Source: Mercurialis annua (Eukaryota > Streptophyta > Magnoliopsida > Malpighiales > Euphorbiaceae). Taken from it: a DNA stretch of 64,000 nucleotides. Numbering within the stretch: position 1 is the stretch's first letter; every line of letters starts with the position of its first letter. Shown one piece after another: positions 47,584 through 58,999 of this stretch. Where the stretch lies: assembly GCF_937616625.2 (NCBI RefSeq), contig NC_065576.1, forward strand, positions 5,148,501 through 5,212,500. The letters run 5' to 3'. The notes under the pieces were generated by a model. The model saw nothing but the letters and a program-made list of their open reading frames with translations. It had not been told where the DNA came from and made no database searches. A program made the translations under genes and the position numbers.

Positions 47584-50500
47584 GTACTAGTCTTTTATAT
47601 AAAAAAATGAGTGTCAAAAATGTTATTATAAAAATGTCATAAGACGTTGTTTTGTTAGTTGTCTTCCCCCTCATGTCCAAATTCTTTTGCATATTAATCT
47701 AATCCTCCTCAGTTACTAAAATTAATGGACCAAAATAATTCAATTATTTTAAAAAATATTTAATAAAATAGTTAAAATTATGAATATAAATTTCATTCTT
47801 AATAAATTCAACGTCATGCATATATATAAGAGGAGTTCTTCAATTTATGTGGTTAAAAAAATTACAGAAATTTCACTCTAAAGATTGAACCCAATTGATC
47901 AAAATTTTAATCATAACCGAGAATAAAATAAAATTAAAAATTTAGTTCGATTAATTTGGTCATATACCCGAAACTACAAGCCCTAGAAAAGTCTGAGTGA
48001 TACTGTCCAGCTAACAGATTTTCAATTATGAATATAAAAAAGTGTTATTAAAGAAAAAGCTGACCAACTTTTTCTTCATGAAAAGTACCCATAATGTTAT
48101 CTGTCTGAGGAATAGACAATATGTTTTTCTAATTTAAGGATCTCGAAATTAATGCATGCAGCTAAATTAGAGCATTTTAAGAATCCGACTAAAGCATAAA
48201 ATGAGATATACATAAGTTAAATTACTAAACTTTTTATAATAACTTGAGAATTTTGAGGATTCCTGAACTTGACATATACAACAACTAAATGACACAATAT
48301 TTTAAAAAAATAAATTATATTTCAAGAAAGTTTTTGGAATTTTTCTGAAGGGGAATTCTCTGTGGCATCCATGCTCTTAAATTTTTCATTAATCAAGACA
48401 ACATAAAAAACAAATTAAAATAAAGCATGAAACCAAGGAATAAGCATGTGCTTAAAGATACCTAAATTGTTTTTATTGGGTTTAAAATTATGAATTATAT
48501 GCACACTTGGCTACTATAATAAGATTTAGATTATTACATGTATTTAAATTAGACCTAATTTTCATATGTCTTTCAAACTTTCAATTTACCTTGTCAATTA
48601 TAGTTTAAGTGTATATAATTTTTCTAACTGGAGTTTCTCCACTCTAAAAACGGTTCAAATATCAATTTCATATTTGGCACATAGTATCCAATAAGTTTTT
48701 AATATTTTAAAAATCACTAAAAAGATGAGACTCTATGTTAAATATGAAGGACATATATGAACTTTTTTCCAATGAGAAAAACTCCAATTTAAAAAAAATG
48801 GTATTATCAAAACTAAAAATTGAAAAATTAAATAAAATTGATGATTTTAAAATTTCTTAAATATAAATTAAAAAAAGTTGAAAAAGTTATATTTTTAGAT
48901 AATAATTAAACCGATTTTAATTACAAATTATAAGCACACTTAACTAATATATTACTAATATTTTAATTATTACTATATTTAAATTAAAACAGAACTTGCC
49001 CAAAATATAAGGAACCCAAAAGAATAAAGACATTAACTTCGAATGTTGAGCTATATTTGAAAAGGAAAATGCCTTTTATATGCACATTATTTTAAACTCT
49101 TGTTTCTTATTTTAACTTTAGCAAAACTAATCTACCCAATCATTATAAGAACGTATTGTACTTGTTTAAGATATGTATTACTGTTTACTATTATTATGCT
49201 TATGACATGGAGTTATAAATACTTAAATAGTACTATATGTGATTTATATTTTAAGGTTTAATCTACCAGAAAGTCTGTATCTAATTAATTTAGACATGTA
49301 TATATTTTGAAAGCATATGATCCTAATATGGGATTCATGTGGTAATAAGTAAATGGCATAACGGATAGATGTTTTTAAATTTAATTAATAATTTTATTTT
49401 CGCAAATTTTAGTCCAACTTTGAAGACTGATATAGTAAAATACATGAAATGATCTGGACATATTGAAATTATGATACGACATTTTTAACCTTTTCATATC
49501 CAAATTAAGCTTCACTTGAATCATATAGACCCTAGCAAAAGATAAAATCAAAATTCTAAATTTTAAATGATATATTTTGAAGTTTTTAAGATTAGAATAA
49601 AATAGGTGAAATTATTCTATAACAATTTCCAATTAAGAAATTTAGGATGGTATTTTTTTTTTAACTACAATGATCTAAACGATGGATAATATTTAACTTC
49701 ATACGTACTTTGCATTCAAAAGCAAGTAATTCAGATGAAACTACTAATACGTGAATTAGGTTAATAATAATTATAAATCCTTGTCTGACTAAATAATTCA
49801 ATTATTATACAACTGGAGAAATAATTTACAAGATGTTTACCAATTATTGCTTGTGGAGCTATGATTTGAGTAGACTTCTTCATGGACCGGGTTCGGTCCA
49901 GACTTATGCGGGCTTGACGTTTTAAAATGCAAGTCTAAATCTAGTCTGAACCCAGTTTGGGATTAATATTTACTAATCGAATCTGATCATACACTATTTT
50001 TAAAAACTCGGACTTATGCACAAATATACATTATATTTTTACAATATTAAAAGCTCAAATCTGTCTATAAAATGGTAGATTTGTTTTGGGATTAGACTCG
50101 GACCAGATTTGAAATACAAAACAATTATTCGAGCTCAGACTAAAATAGACTTGTCTAAACAAACAGGATGCATATCCAGATTTATGAACATGTGTAGATG
50201 TAATCAATTAAAGAAAATACGTGAGTTTATACCATTGTTTTTATTTTCTTTATGACTTATCATTTTCTGTTAACATATAGCAAAGTTATAAGAAAAACGG
50301 GAAAAATTTACAAAAATACGTACCTTTCAAAAAGTTGACATTTCATACCTAAAAGGTTTATAAAAGTACGAAATATATTTTCACTTTTTACATATTATAT
50401 CAAAGATATATCAGAGATGTATAGATAATGTATGTATTAAAAATGTATTTTTATAGTAAAAAAAGTACGTAAATTATGTAAATCTTTTTGCTTTTTAGAT

Positions 50501-52655
50501 AGAGTTGAATTTTTTTGCCTAAACATGTATTTTTATAAATTAAATAATTTTTAAAGGTAGTTTTGTAAATATTCGGAGTTATAAATTGCACCACATTCTG
50601 TGTGTTTTTCATTCTTGTAACAAGTGAGCAACACGGCCCAAGCCCATAGCCTAAGAGAATACATGATTTTTATTTTGTTTTATTTTTTTTGAAAAAAAAT
50701 TGTTATCTGTCATTTGTTAGTTATAAATTGTCTTTATTACTTTGAAAGAATAATATATTTTAAAGATATTATTTTTATTATGTATTATTAATAAAATAGT
50801 TAAAATAACTCGAAATAAATAAATAAAATTATTTTTTGATGTTATTTCTTCTTATAAACTGTTTATAAATTAGTTAATAAATAATATAATTTGATAAAAC
50901 ATATATTAGTATATGTTTTTTTTTGTCAATTAACCAACATGAGGAAGTCAAACAATGAATGAATGTATGGGAATGTTGTCATTAAATCAAACCAGAGAAT
51001 ACCATGCCACCTTCCTATTCTCAGGCAACATACTCTTCCAAACACTTTTAACATAAAGCAATCCATTGTAATTATTCGATTATTAGAAAATTACAGTGAA
51101 AGTTCCAATCATTTAGGGTATGATCATCGATAGGATCAGGCAGAGCCCATTGATTCTCTCTCCAAACATCCTTAACGAAAGCACACTTAGAATTTAGAAA
51201 TTTTAACATCATTTAAACAAATATTATGATTGTATTTTTATTCCATAACTCTTTATACTTTTACATAATTTTATATTTAACCTAGACCCAGTTCATATAA
51301 AATTCGTAGATCATGCCAATCAAATGCTAGTAAAATATGAAGTGAGCGAAAACTATTATTAAATTTAGAGCATTTTATTGACTTGGTCAATAAATTTCTC
51401 ATAAATTGGGTTTAGTTAAAAAAAATTCCAATTTTATAATTTTAAATATATAGAGGCGGAACTACAAATGCTAGTATATGGCGCTTGTTTGTACAAAAAT
51501 AAAAACAATTAGGGGCGTTTTTCACCCCGGCTCAAAGGGCTGGGTTCACCTATGGGTATATATATAAGGTTTTAAAATTTAACATTTAAATAATTTTTTA
51601 TATTTTCTTTTAGTGTTTTCTTTAGATTTAAAAAAAAAATACTCTTGTGTCTCGATCAAATTGAAAGTCGAGCTGAATTAAATCGAACCAAATTTTACTC
51701 TTAATTCGATTAGAGTTCACTTTATTTTCATTAAAAGCCTATCAGTTTTGTTACATTCACTTTTACACAAATTGTCAGTAACCATGATGACTAAAGTCTT
51801 TCCAAATACATTAAGATTCAAATCTCGTCTCTGTAGTTTTGCTAATTTGTAACATCTAACACATGATAGTAGGGATGAGCATTCGGTTTCAGTCAATTCA
51901 TTCGAAACTAAACCGACAACCCCTTAACTGAATTAACTATTTTATAGTCAAAATTCAACCGACTGATTAAGAAATTTTAACCGAAAACTGAACTAACCGA
52001 ATAAAAAAAGGAAAAAAATTTCACAACCAAATCGAGCCAAGATGTCAATTAATTCAGTCTGTTTGGTTAAAATCATAAAAATATGAGAAATTTTTTTAAG
52101 AGATTTTTCAAAAATCAAATATTTGGTTAATTCGGTCGATTCAATTAATTATAAGGGTAATTCAAAATATAAAACTGAACCGATAATCAAAAAACCAAAA
52201 AAAATTATATTAAAACCGAGCTTAAAATTTTAACCGAACCAAAACGACCGGAAGTTATCGGTTCGATTGGTCAATTCAGCCGATCGGTTTTTTTGCTCAC
52301 TCCAATATGAGACTCTTAGTAGTCGGAATCCTATTTATATTGGGTTAATCACAAAAGTACCTAAAAAAATCACTCAATTGTATCTAAAAAATCAAAATAT
52401 TTTTATATTTTACGTACCTCAAAAGATACATTGTTCATGTATCTTTGATACATTTCTGATACATTTTTAATACAAAAATATACAAAGCGAAAACTTTAGA
52501 CATTTAGTGAAAACATTTTAGGTACTGAACGATTTTTTCTTTTTTTTGAAAAGAATGTGTTTTAAATATTTTTTGCCGTATTTTTTTTTTTGAAATTTTC
52601 TGTAATTTCTCCATCTATGTTTTAAAAACGAAAAACTTCTACAAGGACTGAAAAA
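47584..52655. other. AT-rich intergenic DNA with repeat relics
   Basis: No gene supported. A GGACCGGGTTCGG-type dispersed repeat lies near 49880-50150. Sequences near 50300-50540 and 52340-52560 share GATACATTT and ACGTACCT phrases and probably belong to one old repeat family. Confidence 0.5.
51872..52306. repeat. AACCGAA-type inverted-repeat element
   Basis: Left end GGGATGAGCATTCGGTTTC and right end CGGTTTTTTTGCTCACTCC are imperfect inverted repeats around a middle full of AACCGAA/TTCGGT motifs. This is a widespread plant repeat type. Target duplication not resolved. Confidence 0.55.
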
Positions 52656-53651
52656 GAACAAATGATCATTTTACCCCCTGAACTTGGCGCAAAGTATCAA
52701 AAACGTCCAAATTAGCGAAACCGGATCGCTTTTACCCTGAACTTGGCAAAACCGGCTCAAAAACACCCCTATGCTGACGTGGCACCTTAATTGGAGAGTG
52801 GGTTTCTAATTACTCATAATTAACTCTAATTAATTATATTTAATCACTAATTAATCACAATTATACTTTAATTAATCAGGGGGCCTTTTTGAACTTTTTC
52901 CAAACAAAATCAAAAAAAAAATCCGGCGAGAAGCTCCTCGCCGGAAAGAGGAGCTGCTGCTCCTCGGAGGCAAGGAGCAGCAGCTTCTGTTCTTGACGAA
53001 AAACAGTTCTTCGTCAAGAACAGATCTGTTCTTGACGAAGACAAGAACCTCTGTTCTTCACGAATCGTGAAGAACAAAGCTCTGTTCTTCACGATCCGTG
53101 AAGAGCAGATCTCGTTCTTCACGATCCGTGAAGAGCAGATCTCGTTCTTCACGATCCGTGAAGAGCAGATCTCGTTCTTCACGATCCGTGAAGAACGAGC
53201 TCTGTTCTTCACGGATCTGTGAAGAACAGCCGGAAAAGCGGGTGGCCGGCGGGGAAAAATGGCGGCCTGCCGGAAAAATTTAAGATTTTTTTTTTGTTAA
53301 AAATTTGATTTTTGGGGTTAGATTGTTATGTATGTAAATTTTTAGGGTTAATTTGTTATATAAAGGTTTTAAATTAAAGGGATTCTAATTGTTTTTTTTA
53401 ATTATTAGTATTAATTTTAAATTTTGAAAAAAAGTAGGACCATTTTAAACTTTTTTCTATTAAAAACCATTTTAGAAAAAAAAAAAACACCTTGAATACC
53501 GGAGAGTGTATCTCACTCTCTTGAGTGAGAGTGGGGAGGGGGGGTTTTGTACCAATTTTGCCAAATTCAGGGTAAAAGCGATCCATTTTTTTTAATTTGG
53601 ACGTTTTTGATACTTTGCGCCAAGTTCAGGGGGTAAAGTAATCCTTTGTTC
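52656..53651. mobile_element. Foldback Mutator-like element with a palindrome-array core (element C)
   Basis: 996 bp with inverted ends GAACAAATGATCATTTTACC and its degenerate complement, continuing into CCCCTGAACTTGGCGCAAAG. It is flanked by a 10-bp direct repeat GACTGAAAAA (52646-52655 and 53652-53661), fitting a Mutator-like element. The centre holds hairpins and a six-unit palindrome array. Open frames across the array (52910-53212 on minus and 53098-53283 on plus) are low-complexity translations of the repeat, not genes. Confidence 0.93.
53053..53227. repeat. Six palindromes with 30-31-base period (core of element C)
   Basis: Palindromes GTTCTTCACG...CGTGAAGAAC (or GAAGAGC) start at 53053, 53084, 53114, 53144, 53174 and 53204, each 23-24 bases long. 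Before them lie larger hairpins: GCGAGAAGCTCCTCGC (52924), GAGCTGCTGCTCC against GGAGCAGCAGCTTC, and GTTCTTGACGAA pairs (52989-53048). CCGG-rich DNA borders the core on both sides. Confidence 0.95.
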
Positions 53652-53661
53652 GACTGAAAAA

Positions 53662-53876
53662 TCTACTTGCATAGCCGTACTATGGCACATCAAGTTCGGT
53701 ACGATAGTCGGCCTTCTGTTATGCACTCCGGCTGGAAGAATTCACTTTAGCCTTTGTTGGCCTATCCATTTCACTCCTCCAAGCTTCCTTTCCGAAACTT
53801 GGGCCTATGGGCTTGACCTACGATGAAAGCATGAGAAACATGAATGGATCTTACACAATTCTTCATAAAGTCTGTT
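53662..53876. other. Less AT-rich fragment, no gene seen
   Basis: The stretch has about 45 percent GC and includes GGGCCTATGGGCTTGACC. It may be the 3' part of the LINE relic that follows. Confidence 0.35.
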
Positions 53877-53924
53877 ATTTTTTTTTTTACATAAATACGA
53901 TATTTTAATACAAAAACATAAAGT

Positions 53925-53997
<73 letters not shown>

Positions 53998-54128
53998 CCC
54001 CCATTTAGCAAGAGAATTAGCTACTTGATTATGGTTTTTACTAACATGTTGAAAGTTCGATCATTGCGACTCGCTAAGCAATCTTCAATGACAAGCTGAA
54101 TGTGATCAATGGCAGCTGAAGTATTTGA
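53877..54128 (-). pseudogene. LINE relic: C-terminal RNase H-like domain and tail
   Basis: On the minus strand 54110-54050 gives LVIEDCLASRND. After a one-base shift, 54045-53998 gives FQHVSKNHNQVANSLAKWG, the typical C-terminus of the RNase H-like domain of plant non-LTR retrotransposons. A frameshift and nearby stop show it is dead. An (AT)n run follows and then an A-rich tail (T run at 53878-53888). Only the 3' end of the element remains. Confidence 0.7.
53932..53994. repeat. (AT)n microsatellite
   Basis: About 63 uninterrupted bases of AT, just 3' of the LINE reading frame relic. Confidence 0.95.
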
Positions 54129-54539
54129 CTTTTAAATAATAAATAATTATTTTATCTAAGTTGAAATTCATGAGAATACTCCTTTAATCCTCTCGATTAT
54201 ATAAGAATTTAACGAAAATGCTTACAATAAATGTTTCATTCAAGTTGGAACACTAATAAAAATTATCTATTAATAACAACTTTTAAATAGTAAATAAGTA
54301 TTTTATCTAAGTTGGTAACTCATGAGAGTGCTCCTTTGGTATTCTCAATTATATAAATATATAAATTTCAAAAGATTTTAGTACTTTCAATTTTAATATT
54401 ATATTTTCATGTTTTATTTTCTTTGATTGTTGGTCAGCAAAATTGAATTCAACATCTTTATTATTATTTAATTTTCTCTATTTTTGATACATGACCATAA
54501 GATTTGCTAAACGAGTTTTAACTATGAGATGACACCTTT

Positions 54540-54720
54540 AAACATTCTACATTAAGACTAGTTCTCTCTCGAGTAATGCAGGTCCCTTATGGAAGGTAGA
54601 TTCTGACCTTAAATTTCAAACGGATGCATACATAACTACGATTTGAACCCCCCCCCCCCCCCCCCCCCGCGCCTTCACTTAAATCAGAAGAGCGTCTTAC
54701 CAACTCGTATGCGTCTTCAA
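54540..54720 (-). mobile_element. tRNA-like SINE with a poly(G) run next to box B
   Basis: On the minus strand: GAGTTGGTAAGACGCTCT (box-A-like), GGCGC, a run of 21 G (C run at 54648-54668 on plus), then GGGTTCAAATCG (box-B-like) and a body ending GACCTGCATTACTCGAGAG. The homopolymer sits between the two promoter boxes. Confidence 0.55.
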
Positions 54721-56360
54721 ATTGAATCAAATTTATGTTTTCCTTCTTACTAATATCAACCTTCTTTTTAATAGTAGATATTGAAATAGGAGAAGACCCA
54801 CTTATTGATCAACTTTAATTGAAAGCAAATAAAAAGTAAAGTAAAAAAATAAATAATTAAAACTCTTATTGAAGGATTTAAAATGAAATAATATAAGTTC
54901 TTATTGAAAAAAAAAACGGAAGCGCTAATGACTCAGATGTCCCAAATTTTAATAAGATTTCGGATGGAAGTATACAAGTATTGTAATGTGCTTCTCTAAA
55001 AGTGTCTGGTACGAAGAAAGAAAAAAGAAAGAAGAGAGAAGATGATCAAATATCTTTCTAATATAAAAAGAAGATGAAAAAACACGAATTACTTTTTTCA
55101 ACAAGGTGTTTATGATGTTATTATAATTGTAAAATAGTTATTAATGTAAAAAATAAAATAGGATAATACTTTGGAAGATGAAATGTGATAAAAATATGAC
55201 CTGTGACTTAAGAGTGGAGCAAATAGCCCTTCTTTAAATTTTTAATCTCAATTAAATTCCTTAAAAACTAAAAAAGTTCCTAAAATTTTATTTAAAAGAT
55301 AAAATAATTTTTAAATTTTAAAAATTTGTAAGACACGTCAAAATTTTATCTGAAATATTAAATGGCATGCTCATAATATAAAATTTAAAATATATTTAAT
55401 TTGTGTAGATAAAGTATGGATTATTCCATTCTAAGATCCTTAAATTATACATTTTTTGTTTAAAAAACACATCGACTTCAATTAGCTTTTCTTTGGCCCC
55501 TATCTCCTCATTTTTTTTTATATTTAGACACTCTTCGATGGATGTCTGTCGAACGCGTGTAATTTTTTTTAACATACATTCATTAAAAGATCTATAAAAA
55601 TAAAAAATGAAAGGATAGAGACCAGACAGAGCTAATTTGAAATTGAGGGGCTTTCTAAACAAAACCATATTTTTTTTAACAAAAGCTAAAATTTTCATTG
55701 ATAATAATGAAAGTTATATAAATGAACGGTTCTTTAACAAATTAAAAGAGTTGTTCTAAGATAATGATGAGTGCTGTAAATACAGCTGTACGTACAGTCA
55801 TTGATAACGGCTTTTCAAACCACCAAATAGGTTATCCGACACATTTATGGTCAAATAGTGAAATACAATCTTGAACCACTCTATCCTTAAAACTTCAAAC
55901 TCTTCAAGTCATGAAACCAAAAATTTGATCTAATGAGAAACAAACATTAAAGAACATCTCCCAATCTTAGATTTACAAGAACGGGGATCTAAAAATTCGA
56001 AAAAAATTATAAAATCTTGAGCGATCTAAAACTTCAGATCAAAAAATTGCGAAAGACCTTGAAATTTATTCAATCAATAAAATCCAAACAAACAAACATC
56101 TTAAATAAGATTTATTGAAACAAGATAGATAGATCTGTAAATAATAGTGTTATGAGCGGAGAGAAGGTAATTTTTCGAACCGAAAAAATCATCTTCTTTC
56201 ACCTTAAGAATATGAAAAAAGAAAAAAAAAATTGTTGATAGCCTTAAAATGAGTTAATCCAATGTAATATTATTTGACGTATATATTATTTGATTTATAA
56301 CTCATTAGTAACAACTTTATTAATCAATTTTAATTGTTATGGTAATAGTTGGATCCAAAC
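54721..56360. other. AT-rich intergenic DNA
   Basis: No gene supported. A 100-codon minus-strand open frame at 55396-55698 has no recognisable product and ordinary AT-rich composition. Confidence 0.5.
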
Positions 56361-56373
56361 TCATTTGATTTGC

Positions 56374-56461
56374 TTTTAAATGATATAAGCGTTAACAACA
56401 ATTTAATAGGCCACGGGATTGATTCTTTTCACAAGCATTCCTCCTTCCTCTAATAAAAAAA
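56374..56461 (+). mobile_element. 88-bp tRNA-like SINE, copy 2, with target duplication
   Basis: TTTTAAATGATATAAGCGTTA, then box-B-like GGGATTGATTCTT, a pyrimidine-rich TCCTCCTTCCTC stretch and a terminal A run. A 13-bp direct repeat TCATTTGATTTGC flanks it (56361-56373 and 56462-56474). It is barely longer than a tRNA. Confidence 0.8.
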
Positions 56462-56474
56462 TCATTTGATTTGC

Positions 56475-57075
56475 ATATGACTCTTTCACTTTAATTTATT
56501 TGTAACTAATATTTCCGTCTAATAATTGATTAATTATCCAATTTTAAGATATAGTTAAATGATGAGTCTCGGTTGTATTCAAGGAAAAATATTAAAAATA
56601 TTCGATACTGTTAAAACAATAAAAAATATTAAAGGGTTTATATTTGTGAGAGCCCTACCACTCTATTTACTAGTTTTAATTATTATGGTAATAGTTGGGT
56701 TTAAATTCACCTAATCAATCATAAAAATTAAATTTATTTTAAAATACTAATCTGATATTTATATATCCCTACATTCATGCACCAGCTGATTCCCCCAATG
56801 TCGTTCTCTGTCTTCCTCCCATTCTGGAAGATGGTCGCAGGCTGTTTGTTTTGTTTTGTTTTGAATATATTAAAATAAATTAAAAGAAAAAAGATAAAGA
56901 GATAAAGAGATGACGAGGATTGAGGTGTAGAGAGGTGACATGTTCACGTGTCTTCAAACATTCTCTTATGTTAATTGTCCATTTGGGTCAACCATTTCGG
57001 CTCTTTTTATTCGGTTTAACCTTCACGTGAACGCCCATATCACTCCATGCTGCGGCTGTTGTTCTCTATTTCAGA
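56475..57075. other. Intergenic DNA, no gene seen
   Basis: A less AT-rich patch at 56780-57060 shows no recognisable coding frame. Confidence 0.4.
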
Positions 57076-57084
57076 CTAACCTTA

Positions 57085-57308
57085 GAGAAATACTTAGATA
57101 GACTCAGTCCACCACGTCATTTGTAGACTAAATCAATTATATCATAACACCTCATTAAAATGAGGGTATACTTGCAATATCATTATTCAAAAATATATGC
57201 AAATAACAAACGAAATTATAAGAATACCTTCATTTTAATAAGGTGTTATGATATTATTAGCTTAATCTACGGATGATGTGGTAGACCGAGTCTATATAAA
57301 AATTTCTC
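57085..57308. mobile_element. Foldback MITE with 9-bp target duplication (Mutator-like)
   Basis: 224 bp. The inverted arms begin GAGAAATACTTAGATAGACT and include ATCATAACACCTCATTAAAA against TTTTAATAAGGTGTTATGAT. The perfect 9-bp duplication CTAACCTTA flanks it (57076-57084 and 57309-57317). Confidence 0.93.
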
Positions 57309-57358
57309 CTAACCTTAACCAAACAAACCAAGTTTAAATTTAGTTCGGTTTTTAATTA

Positions 57359-58036
57359 GAGCAAATTACTATAACATCCCTCATATTTGATATAATTCAC
57401 AGTTTAATCACTCTTATTTGAAAATTGAACTATATAGCCTTTCACTTTTGTTTTTGTCAACAATTTAGTCCTTCCGTACATTTTGAATGTTAGCAGGGAC
57501 GGAACCAAGAGTCCAAGTCAGGAGGGTTGAAATTTTCGAGTTCGGCCATTTAGAAAAATAAAACAAGGGTAAAAACAGTGTAAAATTAATAACTATTACT
57601 TGTGGGGGCAGTTTTAACCGCCCCTAAATGAAAAAAACCGCCCCTATCACCTATAGGGGCGGTTTGTAGTTATAACCGCCCCTAGATGAATTTTTTTTTA
57701 TTTTCTCCGGCGAGGAGGGTCGGACGACCCTCTTCGACCCCCCCGGATCCGCCCCTGGATGTTAGTCAATGAAGTTAACAAAACTATATGGTCCCCCACT
57801 TTTGTTTTTCTCAACGATTTCACCCCTCAATTTTGTTTTTGTCAACGATTTCGTCCTTCAGTTTTGATAATTAATTTACCCATAAGTCCTTTTACATCGT
57901 TGACCAATACTAAAAATGGATGGAGGGACTAAAATGTTGACAGAAGCAAAAGTGAGGGGCTATATAATTTAGTTTTCAAAAAAAGGGACTAAAGTGTGAA
58001 TTATGTCAAATGTGAGGGGTTTCATAGTAATTTATC
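57359..58036. mobile_element. Foldback Mutator-like element with 9-bp duplication, holding a hAT MITE
   Basis: 678 bp. The ends GAGCAAATTACTAT and ATAGTAATTTATC are inverted repeats, and the perfect duplication TTTTAATTA flanks them (57350-57358 and 58037-58045). The arms include CCCTCATATTTGATATAATTC and its inverted counterpart. Without the inner insertion it is about 410 bp. No protein is encoded. Confidence 0.93.
57494..57757. mobile_element. hAT-type MITE nested in the foldback element
   Basis: 264 bp with ends CAGGGACGGA and TCCGCCCCTG, a CAGGGGCGGA-type terminus of hAT elements. It is flanked by 8-bp repeats AATGTTAG and GATGTTAG (7 of 8 match). The interior has repeated AACCGCCCCTA in both orientations and a GGAGGGTCGGACGACCCTC hairpin. 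Confidence 0.85.
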
Positions 58037-58045
58037 TTTTAATTA

Positions 58046-58734
58046 ATTGGGATCAATTATGATCGATGATTTTTGAAAATTGATTAATTTTGTTTGATTC
58101 GGATTTTAAATATATAAAGATTATAATAATATTTTTTAATAATTGAAAAAAAAGGGAGTTTTTGTAAAAATATTTAAATCCGTTATTTAGTAATTTACTA
58201 TTGAACGCTTATATCATTTAAGTTATCTCATTGGTACTGAATATAATAATCATATTATGTATTTGATATTTTTATTTACAAGTTTTAAAATTTAAAGGTT
58301 TTGTTATTAATTTTCCTTCTAAATTTATATTTAATCAAAATAACACCAAAATTATTAATAAAAAAAGGTTTTAACTTTTTTGGCGTTTTATAAAACATGT
58401 ACAATTTTCCAAATTATTAAATTTGGATTTATTGAATTTTATTAAAAATTAGTGTAGATTTATAATCTTTTTTTAATAGCTAGATAACTTTGTAAAAATT
58501 TGAAAAAACTTGTGCTTTTAACACTGTTAAGCCTTTTAAAACTAACCTTTAATTCTATAAAATAACCGATTAAATTAAAGAAATTATATAATTTTTTAGC
58601 AGTTAATATAATTCAATTACAGAAACTAATTACAGTTAAATCAACTTGATTTAATTAAATAACCGTACTGATTTATGCACCAGTACCGTAGTACGCCGTG
58701 GCACTTTTGATGTTTCTCTCTTATCAATAATCTC
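58046..58734. other. AT-rich intergenic DNA
   Basis: No gene or bounded element seen. Confidence 0.5.
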
Positions 58735-58762
58735 AAATAAATATTCATCATAAGATGCAATT

Positions 58763-58967
58763 TTTTTTTTTTTGCCAAAGATAACAATATATAACAATGA
58801 GAAGAATGGTCACCTCATGAAGATGATGAACCATTCTTAAACACAGAAAAATAAAGTGGACTTCGCGGTTACTAATTGAGCCATCCAAATACACATTCGT
58901 TTAACAAATTAAAAAGCAAAACTTGCATAATTTGCTAAATGAACGGTAGCAACAAAAATAAAATTAA
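58763..58967 (-). mobile_element. Poly(A) retroposon with a 28-bp target duplication
   Basis: On the minus strand the element ends in about 14 A (T run at 58761-58774). The same 28 bases, beginning AAATAAATATTCATC, stand on both sides (58735-58762 and 58968-58995). The 205-bp body has no open frame; near its 3' end it reads GAGGTGACCATTCTTCTC. It is a SINE or a 5'-truncated LINE, and the perfect duplication suggests recent insertion. Confidence 0.88.
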
Positions 58968-58999
58968 AAATAAATATTCATCATAAGATGCAATTGGAG

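Noticed and set aside
53053..53227. CRISPR-like array
   Set aside because: Units are back-to-back palindromes with short constant linkers, not repeats separated by unique spacers, and the DNA is plant nuclear.
52910..53283. Open frames of 100 and 61 codons with repeated SSRIVKNE or RSVKSRSRS words, as a repetitive protein gene
   Set aside because: They are translations of the palindrome array on both strands and lie inside a transposon with no promoter or start context.
55396..55698. 100-codon minus-strand open frame as a gene
   Set aside because: No recognisable domain, no promoter or splice context, AT-rich composition like the surrounding spacer.
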